NCBI RefSeq assembly: GCF_050113635.1
Contig: NZ_JBNJLT010000002.1
Location: 310,001 to 374,000, forward strand
Origin: Marinimicrobium sp050113635
GTDB lineage: Bacteria; Pseudomonadota; Gammaproteobacteria; Pseudomonadales; Cellvibrionaceae
Length of the DNA stretch: 64,000 bases
Reading direction: 5' to 3'
The translations under genes and the position numbers were made by a program. The notes beneath the pieces are model-generated. The model was not told where the DNA came from and did not search any database. It saw nothing but the letters and a program-made list of their open reading frames with translations. This document shows positions 51,788-59,597 of this stretch, piece by piece (the stretch's first letter is position 1; every line of letters starts with the position of its first letter).

Positions 51788-53059
51788 TTATTCCGTACAA
51801 GCCGCAGCGTATTGAGACAACACTTCCTGCACTTTGTGAACCACGATGCTTTCCACATCAAACGTGATATCACCCGAGCGCACCGCCGAATATTGAGAGG
51901 GCAGGTACTGGCTGACCATCGTTAGCGGGGGCGTTTGTTCCCTGAAGTTTTTCTCCATCACGGCCATCGCTTCAACCACCGTCGGGCGGCTCCAGTAATA
52001 GCGCACCCGGTCACTTAAACTGTACTGCTTATCAAGCAACAGCAGATTACCCTCGCTGGCGTAGTAACTTTTCCAGTATTTGGGCTCACGCTCCATTTCG
52101 GCCAGAACCACGCGCCTCAAATCAGAGGCGCTGTCACCGAACCACTCCCGCTCGATCGCATCCAGCGCCCACAGCGCCTCACGCATCGCGAACGTCACGC
52201 CCGGCCCCACTTTCAAAATCGCAAAATGGTCTTCCACCAAACGCTTCAGATTCTGCGGAGTCTGATAGTCCGTCGAATGCGCCTCAAACAGCATATAAGG
52301 ATAGCTCTCGATGCTCCGGCTCAGTTCGGCCGCCGCTGGCGGGTTATAATCGACCACTTTATGGTGATCAAACTCCACGCCAGGCTGCACCACCAGCCCC
52401 ATAACACGAGGCCAGGCGTCGTCGAGGCCCAGCGCCTTGAATGACTGATAGTGGGCTTCAATCGTAGCCGCCGCCGCTTCCGGCGCGGTTACTTCCAGCT
52501 CGGCCAGGTCTTCGGTAGCCCCACCGGGAACCGGCACCTCGGTCCCCACAATATATACCGGCGCTTCGCCGTCCACTCGACGCCACGCCTCTTCCGCCAC
52601 GCGGCACAAACGGGCGGCGCGCTCGGCGACAATAGCATCGGACAAGGGCACCGGATCCCCATCGCAGGACATGGAACAATCCAGGTGAATTTTGACAAAC
52701 CCGGCCTCCACATACTGCCGAATCAGAACCTCGGACTTCTCCATGGCCTGTTCTGCTGGCAGTGATTGCCAACAATTGGGCCCAAGGTGGTCGCCACCCA
52801 GGAGCACCTTATCGGCCGACAGCCCGGCCTCCTCAGCCAGTTCCAGCACCAGCCGACGGAAATCACCGGGCTGCATGCCCGTGTAGCCACCGTCCTGATT
52901 GACCTGATTCGAGGTAGCCTCAATTAACGCATAACCGCCCGTGCGTTGAGCATGGGACAGCGTCGCCTTGATAACCAGCGGATGAGCCGAACAAACGGAG
53001 CATATACCGACGGCTCGGCCTTTTTTGTGCTCACTCAACATTTGCAACAGCGCACTCAT
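51788..53059 (-). CDS. GatZ/KbaZ-family protein (tagatose-bisphosphate aldolase non-catalytic subunit or tagatose-6-P kinase)
   Basis: A 423-residue TIM-barrel protein of the GatZ/KbaZ/AgaZ family: GICSVCSAHPLVIKATLSHA, VLLGGDHLGPNCW, FVKIHLDCSMSCDGDP and YIVGTEVPVPGGA are typical. It has been described as the accessory subunit of the class II aldolase; comparative work has also proposed it as a tagatose-6-phosphate kinase. No aldolase catalytic partner (GatY/KbaY) is in the window. ATG at 53059 is used; upstream in-frame codons cross AT-rich promoter DNA. It is the first gene of the minus-strand operon. Confidence 0.88.
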   Translation of the reverse strand: MSALLQMLSEHKKGRAVGICSVCSAHPLVIKATLSHAQRTGGYALIEATSNQVNQDGGYTGMQPGDFRRLVLELAEEAGLSADKVLLGGDHLGPNCWQSLPAEQAMEKSEVLIRQYVEAGFVKIHLDCSMSCDGDPVPLSDAIVAERAARLCRVAEEAWRRVDGEAPVYIVGTEVPVPGGATEDLAELEVTAPEAAAATIEAHYQSFKALGLDDAWPRVMGLVVQPGVEFDHHKVVDYNPPAAAELSRSIESYPYMLFEAHSTDYQTPQNLKRLVEDHFAILKVGPGVTFAMREALWALDAIEREWFGDSASDLRRVVLAEMEREPKYWKSYYASEGNLLLLDKQYSLSDRVRYYWSRPTVVEAMAVMEKNFREQTPPLTMVSQYLPSQYSAVRSGDITFDVESIVVHKVQEVLSQYAAACTE

Positions 53060-53070
53060 AAAAACCCCAC

Positions 53071-53095
53071 TTTCATTAAATTTCATTAGACTTGG
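53071..53095 (+). promoter_or_regulatory. AgaR-like operator 1 in the divergent region
   Basis: TTTCATTAAATTTCATTAG then ACTTGG resembles the AgaR consensus with three mismatches, 12 bases upstream of the gatZ ATG. Confidence 0.45.
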
Positions 53096-53172
53096 ATAAC
53101 AAATTAATACCCTTAAACTGATTCTTATGGATAAATTATGGATCAGCATATCGATATTGTAAACACAAAATG

Positions 53173-53192
53173 TTTCATTTAATTTCCATAAC
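53173..53192 (+). promoter_or_regulatory. AgaR-like operator 2 in the divergent region
   Basis: TTTCATTTAATTTCCATAAC shares the TTTCATT-N3-TTTC core and lies near the centre of the divergent spacer. Confidence 0.4.
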
Positions 53193-53376
53193 TCGTAGAA
53201 ACGGGGTATTTTGCAAGAAACATCGAACGTTTCCGAAATAAAAACCATAAAGAAACAAAAAATAAACTATTGAAAAATCAGTGACTTACCGAAAAACCTA
53301 TAGATTTAGAGCCGCATGAGTCGCCGTATTCAGCTCCTTTCATTGCCAAAATGTTGATTTAAGATGACTTTTGTAG

Positions 53377-53397
53377 TTTCATTATATTTCTATTTGG
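53377..53397 (+). promoter_or_regulatory. AgaR-like operator 3 in the divergent region
   Basis: TTTCATTATATTTCTATTTG shares TTTCATTATATTTC exactly with the site at 47410-47429 before the receptor. It fits the AgaR consensus with two mismatches and lies 54 bases before the amidohydrolase ATG. Confidence 0.6.
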
Positions 53398-53450
53398 AGT
53401 AATGACCGGCAACAACCAGACTCCATCACCGATCGCCAGGAGGTTAAACC

Positions 53451-54584
53451 ATGAGAAAAAAACCTGTCCCCCGCGCCCTGTCCGTCTCTACCGCCCTAAA
53501 AGGTGTCATCCTCGGCGCTTTCTTGGCGAACCCGCTCAGCGTGATGGCGGATCAGCACTTCTACACAAGTGATGATTTCAAACGTCTGGACAAGATCGAC
53601 AGCCATGTGCATGCCAACTCCATCGGAAGCGATATGGTTGATCTGGCTCGCGAGGCCAATTTCAAACTGATCAGCATTAATGTCGATTACCCGGACTTTC
53701 CACCGGTGGACCGTCAACTGGAAATCACCGCCGAGCTTTATCAACGTCACCCCGAGGACTTCGCCTTTGCCGGCACCTTTACCATGCAGGACTGGGGCAC
53801 TCAGCAATGGGTTGAGCGAAAAGTGGAGCAGATCGACCACGCCACCGATGAAGGCGCCATTGCCATCAAGGTCTGGAAAAACATCGGCATGTCGTTTCGG
53901 GATGAGTCCGGCGAGCTGGTCATGGTCAACGACGAAGGGTTCACGCCGGTTTTCGACTATCTTGAAGAGCAGGACCTGCCGCTCATTGGTCATCAGGGCG
54001 AGCCGAGGAACTGTTGGCTCCCTGTCAGTGAGATGACCGTACTGAATGACAAGCAGTACTTTAAAGAGCATCCCCATTACCACATGTACCTCCATCCGGA
54101 GATGCCCAGCTACGAAGATCAAATGAACAGCCGCGACCGGATGTTGGACATGCACCCGAAGCTGACCTTTATCGGCGCCCATATGGCCAGCCTGGAATGG
54201 AGCGTCGAAGCGCTCGCCAGATTCCTCGAGGACAATCCAAGTGCGGTAGTGGATATGGCCGCACGAATCGGCCAGATTCAATATCAATCCATGCAGGATT
54301 ACGAGGAAGTAAGGCAGTTCTTCATAAAGTATCAGGACCGAATTTTGTACGCCACAGACCTGACCTACACGGATGGACAGTCCGGGCAGGAGTTTCTGGC
54401 GGAAGCCATGACAGTATGGCAATCCGACTGGGACTACCTGGCCACCGATAACACCTTGACGTCCGGTTTTGTGGAGGGCGAGTTCAAAGGCTTACATCTT
54501 CCGAAGACAGTGATCGATAAGATCTACCGCAGCAACGCCGAACGAGTGTTCAAGACAACGTTATACGCTTCCAAAAACCACTAG
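53451..54584 (+). CDS. Exported amidohydrolase-family protein (Amidohydro_2 type)
   Basis: A 377-residue TIM-barrel metal hydrolase with a signal peptide (basic MRKK start, hydrophobic core, cut near VMADQ). DKIDSHVHANS gives the HxH of subtype II amidohydrolases; LPLIGHQGEPRN, FIGAHMASLEWSV (metal His) and LYATDLTY (catalytic Asp) follow. Role unknown. It is the first gene of an AgaR-box operon with a GH36-like enzyme. Because it is exported it is unlikely to be the cytoplasmic GalNAc-6-P deacetylase. A periplasmic de-N-acetylase or lactonase are guesses. AGGAGGT precedes the ATG. Confidence 0.82.
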   Translation: MRKKPVPRALSVSTALKGVILGAFLANPLSVMADQHFYTSDDFKRLDKIDSHVHANSIGSDMVDLAREANFKLISINVDYPDFPPVDRQLEITAELYQRHPEDFAFAGTFTMQDWGTQQWVERKVEQIDHATDEGAIAIKVWKNIGMSFRDESGELVMVNDEGFTPVFDYLEEQDLPLIGHQGEPRNCWLPVSEMTVLNDKQYFKEHPHYHMYLHPEMPSYEDQMNSRDRMLDMHPKLTFIGAHMASLEWSVEALARFLEDNPSAVVDMAARIGQIQYQSMQDYEEVRQFFIKYQDRILYATDLTYTDGQSGQEFLAEAMTVWQSDWDYLATDNTLTSGFVEGEFKGLHLPKTVIDKIYRSNAERVFKTTLYASKNH

Positions 54585-54615
54585 ACTGAACAACGAATAG
54601 CAAGAGGACAACACA

Positions 54616-56718
54616 GTGGCTAGAATTCCGAAAATCTCCCTGCCCGGTCTGACCGCCGGGTTTCTCTTCATCGCCCTGCTGGGCTGCCAAGTCATGTCCA
54701 AAAATGGCACCCGAGCCCTGACTGACGAACTGACGCTGAACAATGGCGATTTGCTACTGCGCTTCGACCAGAGCCTACACAGCCAGATTTTGACCACACG
54801 TGCGGGCCAGACCGTACCGCTGCAAAAGCAGTATGAAAACACCGAATACATTGTGCTCAACAGCGGCATCGTTGATAACTTCGAAGCCGAATCGTATCGC
54901 GTAGCGCCGGTTAACGATGATCTGGGATCAGGCGAGCAGTACACACTGACCGGTCGCACGGCAGAAGGAATGGAAAAACAAGTTATCGTGCGCCTTTATG
55001 ACAATCACCCGGACACCGCGTTGATGTCGGTGCAGTACACCAACCAGACAGAAGCGCCGGTGCGTATTCTCAAGTGGGTTAACAACCAGTACCGGCTTTC
55101 TCCCACCTCGGCGTCAGACCCGGCGTTCTGGTCATTCCAGGGTGCCTCGTTCGCCGACCGTCGCGACTGGGTACAACCCGTCACTCCCGGTTACGAACAG
55201 CGTAACTTCATGGGCATGAACTCTTCTGACTACGGCAGTGGCACACCGGTTTCCGATGTGTGGACGCCCGAAGCAGGGGTCGGAGTGGGTCATGTGGAAC
55301 TCACTCCCAAGCTCGTCTCCCTCCCCATCAGCTACCCCCAGGGCGACGACGCGGCCTCCCTCGGTGTGGAATACGACCGCCCCACCACGCTGGAACCGGG
55401 CGAGAGCCTGACCACGTTTGAAACCTTCGTGACCGTGCATCAGGGCGATTATTACGACGCCCTGGTCAGCTACAAAGACATTATGGCGGACAAAGGTCTG
55501 GAAGCACCGGAGTATCCAGATGAGAGCTATGAGCCCATCTGGTGCGCCTGGGGCTACGAGCGCGGTTTCACCGTAGAAGAAGTGCTGCAAACATTGCCGA
55601 AAGCAAAAGAAATGGGCTTAACCTGGGCGGTGCTCGACGACGGCTGGCAAACCTCCGAGGGCGACTGGTATCTCGACCGGAACAAATTCCCGGAAGGGGA
55701 TAAAAGCATGCGGGAGCTCGTGGAAGACATTGAAGAGGCCGGTTTGAAAGCCAAGCTGTGGTGGGCACCGCTTGCCGTCGACCCCGGCACCGACCTGATT
55801 AACGAACACGAAGACATGCTGCTGCTGGATAAAGAGGGCAACCCGGTGGATGTCACCTGGTGGGACGCCTACTACCTCTGCCCGGCCTACGCAAAAACCA
55901 AAGAGCAAACTAAGGAGCTGGTTCAGAAAATGATTGGCGACTGGGGCTACGCCGGGCTGAAGATTGACGGCCAACACCTGAACGGTGTGCCGCCCTGCTA
56001 CAACCCGGCCCACAACCATGACCACCCCGAAGAATCCGTCGAGCAGCTTCAGGAATACTGGAAACTGGTTTACGAAACGGCCATTGAGATCAACTCTAAA
56101 GCCGTGGTGGAAATTTGCCCCTGCGGCACCTCCTATGCGTTCCACAATATGCCGTATATGAACCAGTCCGTCAGTTCAGATCCCCTGAGTTCATGGCAGA
56201 TTCGTCACAAAGGCAAAACACTGAAAGCACTTATGGGGGCATCCTCTCCCTACTACGGCGACCACGTAGAGCTGAGTGATAACGCCAGTGACTTCGCCTC
56301 CTCGGTGGGCATCGGCGCCGTTGTGGGCACCAAGTTCAACTGGCCTGCCGACGGCAGTAACGAAGAAAGCTTTTTGCTCACACCGGAGAAAGAGCGTGAG
56401 TTCCAGCACTGGATCGACATTTACAAGGAGAAAATGCTGCCCAAAGGCGTCTATGAAGGCAGCCTTTACGACATCGGCTTCGACGCGCCGGAAACCCACG
56501 CCATCTCCAAAGACGACCGGATGTATTACGCGTTCTACGCGGATAGCTGGCAGGGCACGGTAGAGCTGAGAGGTTTAAACCGCGGCCATTATCAAGTCAT
56601 GGATTACGAAAATAACCGCTCGCTCGGCACCGTGACCAGCACCGAGGACGGTGGCAGTGCTACCCTGGACATCGACGTTAACGATCACCTGTTACTGGAG
56701 GTTATCCCCGTTGATTAA
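54616..56718 (+). CDS. GH36-like alpha-galactosidase / alpha-N-acetylgalactosaminidase lipoprotein
   Basis: A 700-residue glycoside hydrolase with lipobox FIALLGC near residue 24, so probably anchored in the outer membrane. An N-terminal beta-sandwich (about 30-290) precedes the (beta/alpha)8 barrel starting IWCAWGYERGFTVEEVL, with WAVLDDGWQTSEGDWY. The likely nucleophile Asp is in GLKIDGQHLN and the acid/base Asp in QSVSSDPLSSWQ, the GH36/GH27 clan-D pattern. A C-terminal beta domain ends the protein. Activity on alpha-galactosyl or alpha-GalNAc ends is likely; the agaS/AgaR context favours the latter by inference. GTG start is supported by AAGAGG upstream. Confidence 0.85.
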   Translation: MARIPKISLPGLTAGFLFIALLGCQVMSKNGTRALTDELTLNNGDLLLRFDQSLHSQILTTRAGQTVPLQKQYENTEYIVLNSGIVDNFEAESYRVAPVNDDLGSGEQYTLTGRTAEGMEKQVIVRLYDNHPDTALMSVQYTNQTEAPVRILKWVNNQYRLSPTSASDPAFWSFQGASFADRRDWVQPVTPGYEQRNFMGMNSSDYGSGTPVSDVWTPEAGVGVGHVELTPKLVSLPISYPQGDDAASLGVEYDRPTTLEPGESLTTFETFVTVHQGDYYDALVSYKDIMADKGLEAPEYPDESYEPIWCAWGYERGFTVEEVLQTLPKAKEMGLTWAVLDDGWQTSEGDWYLDRNKFPEGDKSMRELVEDIEEAGLKAKLWWAPLAVDPGTDLINEHEDMLLLDKEGNPVDVTWWDAYYLCPAYAKTKEQTKELVQKMIGDWGYAGLKIDGQHLNGVPPCYNPAHNHDHPEESVEQLQEYWKLVYETAIEINSKAVVEICPCGTSYAFHNMPYMNQSVSSDPLSSWQIRHKGKTLKALMGASSPYYGDHVELSDNASDFASSVGIGAVVGTKFNWPADGSNEESFLLTPEKEREFQHWIDIYKEKMLPKGVYEGSLYDIGFDAPETHAISKDDRMYYAFYADSWQGTVELRGLNRGHYQVMDYENNRSLGTVTSTEDGGSATLDIDVNDHLLLEVIPVD

Positions 56719-57280
56719 CGACAAAGCCCGGCGCTGTCTGTCTGTAGTGACGGGTGCATTGAATAGTGTCATCACTTGTGTCGTGATCGGTGCAGGCTCG
56801 CTGTTAAGCGGGCCTGCACCGGCCAATGAACCACATCCAATGCACTGGGAACTGCCGTTGATCGCCGCCGAAAAAGCAACGAAAGATGGCACCGACATCG
56901 TGCGGGTCGAGGACTATCAAGGCAAAATCGTGTATGTCGATTTCTGGGCGTCGTGGTGTCGCCCCTGCCTGAAATCCATGCCTTTCCTTAATGAACTGCG
57001 TAACGAATTTCATGACCGGGGCTTTGAAGTGCTGGCCGTCAATGTCGACCAACACAAAAAAGACGCACTCGCCTTTCTGGAAAAACATCCCGTCGATTAC
57101 CCGGTGCTCTACGACGGGAGTAACCAATTACTGGAGCACCTGCAGGTAGTTGGGCTTCCCTCGGCGTTCCTGCTGGACGCAAGCGGCACCCCCACCATCG
57201 TGCATGCGGGCTTTAAGGAATCGGACAAGGCCTTTCTGCGAGCCGTGATTGATCGCGCGCTCGCCATTAATGGGCACTAA
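56711..57280 (+). CDS. TlpA-like periplasmic thioredoxin
   Basis: A 189-residue exported thioredoxin-fold protein. A signal peptide (ALNSVITCVVIGAGSLLSG) is followed by YVDFWASWCRPCLKSMPFL with the redox motif W-C-R-P-C, and VVGLPSAFLLDASG with the cis-Pro. A TTG at 56711 is chosen as start: GGAG lies 10 bases before it inside the end of the upstream gene, and it gives a proper signal peptide. Its stop overlaps the opposite-strand stop of the DUF3325 gene. The substrate may be a Cys-containing partner in the same operon. Confidence 0.85.
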   Translation: MINDKARRCLSVVTGALNSVITCVVIGAGSLLSGPAPANEPHPMHWELPLIAAEKATKDGTDIVRVEDYQGKIVYVDFWASWCRPCLKSMPFLNELRNEFHDRGFEVLAVNVDQHKKDALAFLEKHPVDYPVLYDGSNQLLEHLQVVGLPSAFLLDASGTPTIVHAGFKESDKAFLRAVIDRALAINGH

Positions 57281-57624
57281 TCACTACTGGGGCCAGCGCG
57301 CTGAATCCACCGTTGCGACCAGGCAACGGGAGAGAGCCAGCGCCAGCTCCACAACAACAGCGTTGGCCTGTAGGTGTGGAGCGCCATCACTGCCAGGCTG
57401 GATACTGTGATGAGTCCAAGCCACGCCGTCAACGCCAGACTCCATGGCCAATGCTGCAAGCAGGGAACCACCGACAGCGCCAAAAACAACCAACCACAAC
57501 ACTGCAACAGCCGAGCCACTTGCGGGGACGGCTTCCCGCCCAGCGTATCCCAGGCATGGCGCTTTATCGTGAGGGACAGATGCAAAAAGCCGAGAAAGCT
57601 TAATATCAGGGCAAGCGCAATCAT
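57277..57624 (-). CDS. DUF3325 membrane protein
   Basis: A 115-residue membrane protein with three or four hydrophobic helices (LALILSFLGFLHLSLTIKRH, CGWLFLALSVVPCL, LALTAWLGLITVSSLAV). It is the last gene of the DUF3649-PepSY-DUF3325 set commonly found beside siderophore receptors in Pseudomonas-like bacteria. Function unknown. ATG overlaps the preceding stop. It converges with the TlpA-like gene, sharing two bases of the stop codons. Confidence 0.8.
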   Translation of the reverse strand: MIALALILSFLGFLHLSLTIKRHAWDTLGGKPSPQVARLLQCCGWLFLALSVVPCLQHWPWSLALTAWLGLITVSSLAVMALHTYRPTLLLWSWRWLSPVAWSQRWIQRAGPSSD

Positions 57625-59204
57625 GCTTCGGCCTCCTGCAAGCGGCGCTCGGCACGTGGAGCACGGGACGCTTTCCTCGCGTGAAGCATCGGTTTTCGGT
57701 ACAGATACCCCGCCATCGCGGCCAGCGTGACGCCGGTCAGCAAACTAATACCATCAAACCCGAGCACCGGCCAGTTATGACCGCGCCAGGCCTGAAGAAC
57801 CGTCAAGTCCGACGTGAGGAAATTGAGCACGGGCAGCAACAAATACAACACAGCCCCCGCAACAAGCTGCACCACCCAACCACGGCGGTGACGATCCACC
57901 AGGCCATACACCAGCAGCACGGCCCAGGCGACAAAGAACGCGTTCACTTCCCAGTCCGCCCTGTGTTCCACTGTGGCGGGTACCAGACGGTTGGCCCAAA
58001 AATAGATCCCCATGGCCGCCATGAGCCCGGCAATACTTCCTACATTCAAACCGCACACGAGTTCATACCCAAATCGGCCGAGCCGCTTCCGTGCGCGCTT
58101 AACACTCCATAACACCATGCCGGTGCCTACCATAATGGTACCCAGTACACCGGCGATAAAGAAAAGCCAGCGCGTGAGGGAATCAGCGTATCGAGCGCGA
58201 TGCAAAGTTCCCAGTGCATTGCTGAATATTTGAATACCACTGATATTTTGCGTCAACCCGGAAGCACCCACACGGGTACCGGACGCATCGAATATCAGCT
58301 TGTCGGTACCATTGGCGCTGCCACCACCATGGGCACTCAGTATTTGCGTGTACAAAGAAGTCAGCTCAATGCGCATATCGCGCTGAAAGGGGTTATCAAT
58401 GTTGATGCTACCCACTGGCTGCCCCCAATCGGCTTCTGCCTCAGCAATTAACGGCGCCAGCAATGGCAGCGGTAATTCTCGTACCACTTCCTGCGCTGCA
58501 GCAGGCGCTACATTTTCCCCGGGACCACCGCGCTGCCCGCGAGGCTCATAGTTCCAGAACAGCAAGGTGGACGCCACCAAGACCAGACCGCTGAAGGTAA
58601 TCATCAAGTGAAACGGCAATGCCAGCACGGCCGTGGCGGCATGAGCGTCCAGCCAGGAACGCTGGCCTTTTTTGGGGCGAAATGTGAAAAAGTCGGCGAA
58701 GATTTTTTTGTGCGTCACGATACCACTGAGAATAGCGACGAACATAAACAACGTGGCCACACCGACGATACCGCGCCCCCAGTGCCGAGGCATGGCATAC
58801 AGTTCAAAGTGAAACCGGTACAGAAAGCCGCCCCCGCGAGTCTCCCGCGGGTGCAGCGTCTCTCCGGTGGTGGCATCCAGAATTTCACGATGGCCTCCGC
58901 GGCGCCCGGCAGGCGGCTCACCCGAATTACGCCACATCACACTCACCGTGCGGTCGCGCTCATCGGGCAAGTCGATGCGCCACTGTTCAGCCTGCGGAGC
59001 CACCCGCGAAAGAAATTGCGCCGCCACCTCGGGCGTTTTTTCTGACGGTACGGATTGATGCAGCTCCGGTGTCATCCAGTAAGTGATTTCATGTCGAAAA
59101 AAGGCAACCGTACCGGTCAAAAACACGGCGAACAGCAGCCACCCCATCAACAAACCACTCCAGGTGTGAAGCCACGCCATGGATTGTCGAAACCCGTTTT
59201 TCAC
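57621..59204 (-). CDS. PepSY-associated TM-helix protein (putative ferric-siderophore reductase-like)
   Basis: A 527-residue inner-membrane protein. N-terminal AWLHTWSGLLMGWLLFAVFL and a HxH-like His-rich start (RFHFELYAMPRHWGRGIVG) typify PepSY_TM proteins; the middle periplasmic part is followed by several C-terminal helices. Members next to siderophore receptors are thought to reduce ferric siderophores using haem or flavin. GTG at 59204 overlaps the DUF3649 stop (GTGA); the frame is open upstream to 59234 through the neighbouring gene. Confidence 0.85.
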   Translation of the reverse strand: MKNGFRQSMAWLHTWSGLLMGWLLFAVFLTGTVAFFRHEITYWMTPELHQSVPSEKTPEVAAQFLSRVAPQAEQWRIDLPDERDRTVSVMWRNSGEPPAGRRGGHREILDATTGETLHPRETRGGGFLYRFHFELYAMPRHWGRGIVGVATLFMFVAILSGIVTHKKIFADFFTFRPKKGQRSWLDAHAATAVLALPFHLMITFSGLVLVASTLLFWNYEPRGQRGGPGENVAPAAAQEVVRELPLPLLAPLIAEAEADWGQPVGSINIDNPFQRDMRIELTSLYTQILSAHGGGSANGTDKLIFDASGTRVGASGLTQNISGIQIFSNALGTLHRARYADSLTRWLFFIAGVLGTIMVGTGMVLWSVKRARKRLGRFGYELVCGLNVGSIAGLMAAMGIYFWANRLVPATVEHRADWEVNAFFVAWAVLLVYGLVDRHRRGWVVQLVAGAVLYLLLPVLNFLTSDLTVLQAWRGHNWPVLGFDGISLLTGVTLAAMAGYLYRKPMLHARKASRAPRAERRLQEAEA

Positions 59205-59491
59205 GACGCGGTTACTCCCGTTGCCAACCACCAAGCCAGCCAGAGCGCACTGGTCAAGGCCCAGGGAATGCCCAGCGCTTTTGCTGTGGAACGAAACGCA
59301 AACACCGCCATGATGGCGATCGCATAAACGGTGAAAAACACCAGGGCGACAAATTGTTGCGCGTCTCGTCCGGTCAGTTGGAAGAGCTCCGAAAGGCCCA
59401 GCGCAACGACGGCTGACAGTAGATAGCCACCCACCACGGCAGTGAGCGTTCTCAGGCCAATGGACAGGTAGTCAGGATAGGATGACGACAT
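59201..59491 (-). CDS. DUF3649 membrane protein
   Basis: A 96-residue protein with three hydrophobic helices (TLTAVVGGYLLSAVVALGLS, FVALVFFTVYAIAIMAVFAF and ALTSALWLAWWLA). It heads the DUF3649-PepSY-DUF3325 operon downstream of the siderophore receptor. ATG at 59491 is chosen; a TTG at 59515 is less likely. No clear ribosome site. Confidence 0.75.
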   Translation of the reverse strand: MSSSYPDYLSIGLRTLTAVVGGYLLSAVVALGLSELFQLTGRDAQQFVALVFFTVYAIAIMAVFAFRSTAKALGIPWALTSALWLAWWLATGVTAS

Positions 59492-59597
59492 ATTGTTGGT
59501 ATCGTGTATTGGCAAAAAAGGTGGTCCACTAAGGGCGCTGTCACAGCCGGTCGTTAAAACACCACTGGGACAACGCCTTTAGCGAGTTAGCCGCCCA

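Larger units (their letters stand above)
53060..53450. other. AT-rich divergent promoter region of the two GalNAc operons
   Basis: 390 bases without a gene between gatZ (minus) and the amidohydrolase (plus). Very AT-rich in contrast to its flanks, and dotted with TTTCATT motifs at 53071, 53173 and 53377. It must contain both promoters; exact -10/-35 elements are not certain. Confidence 0.7.
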
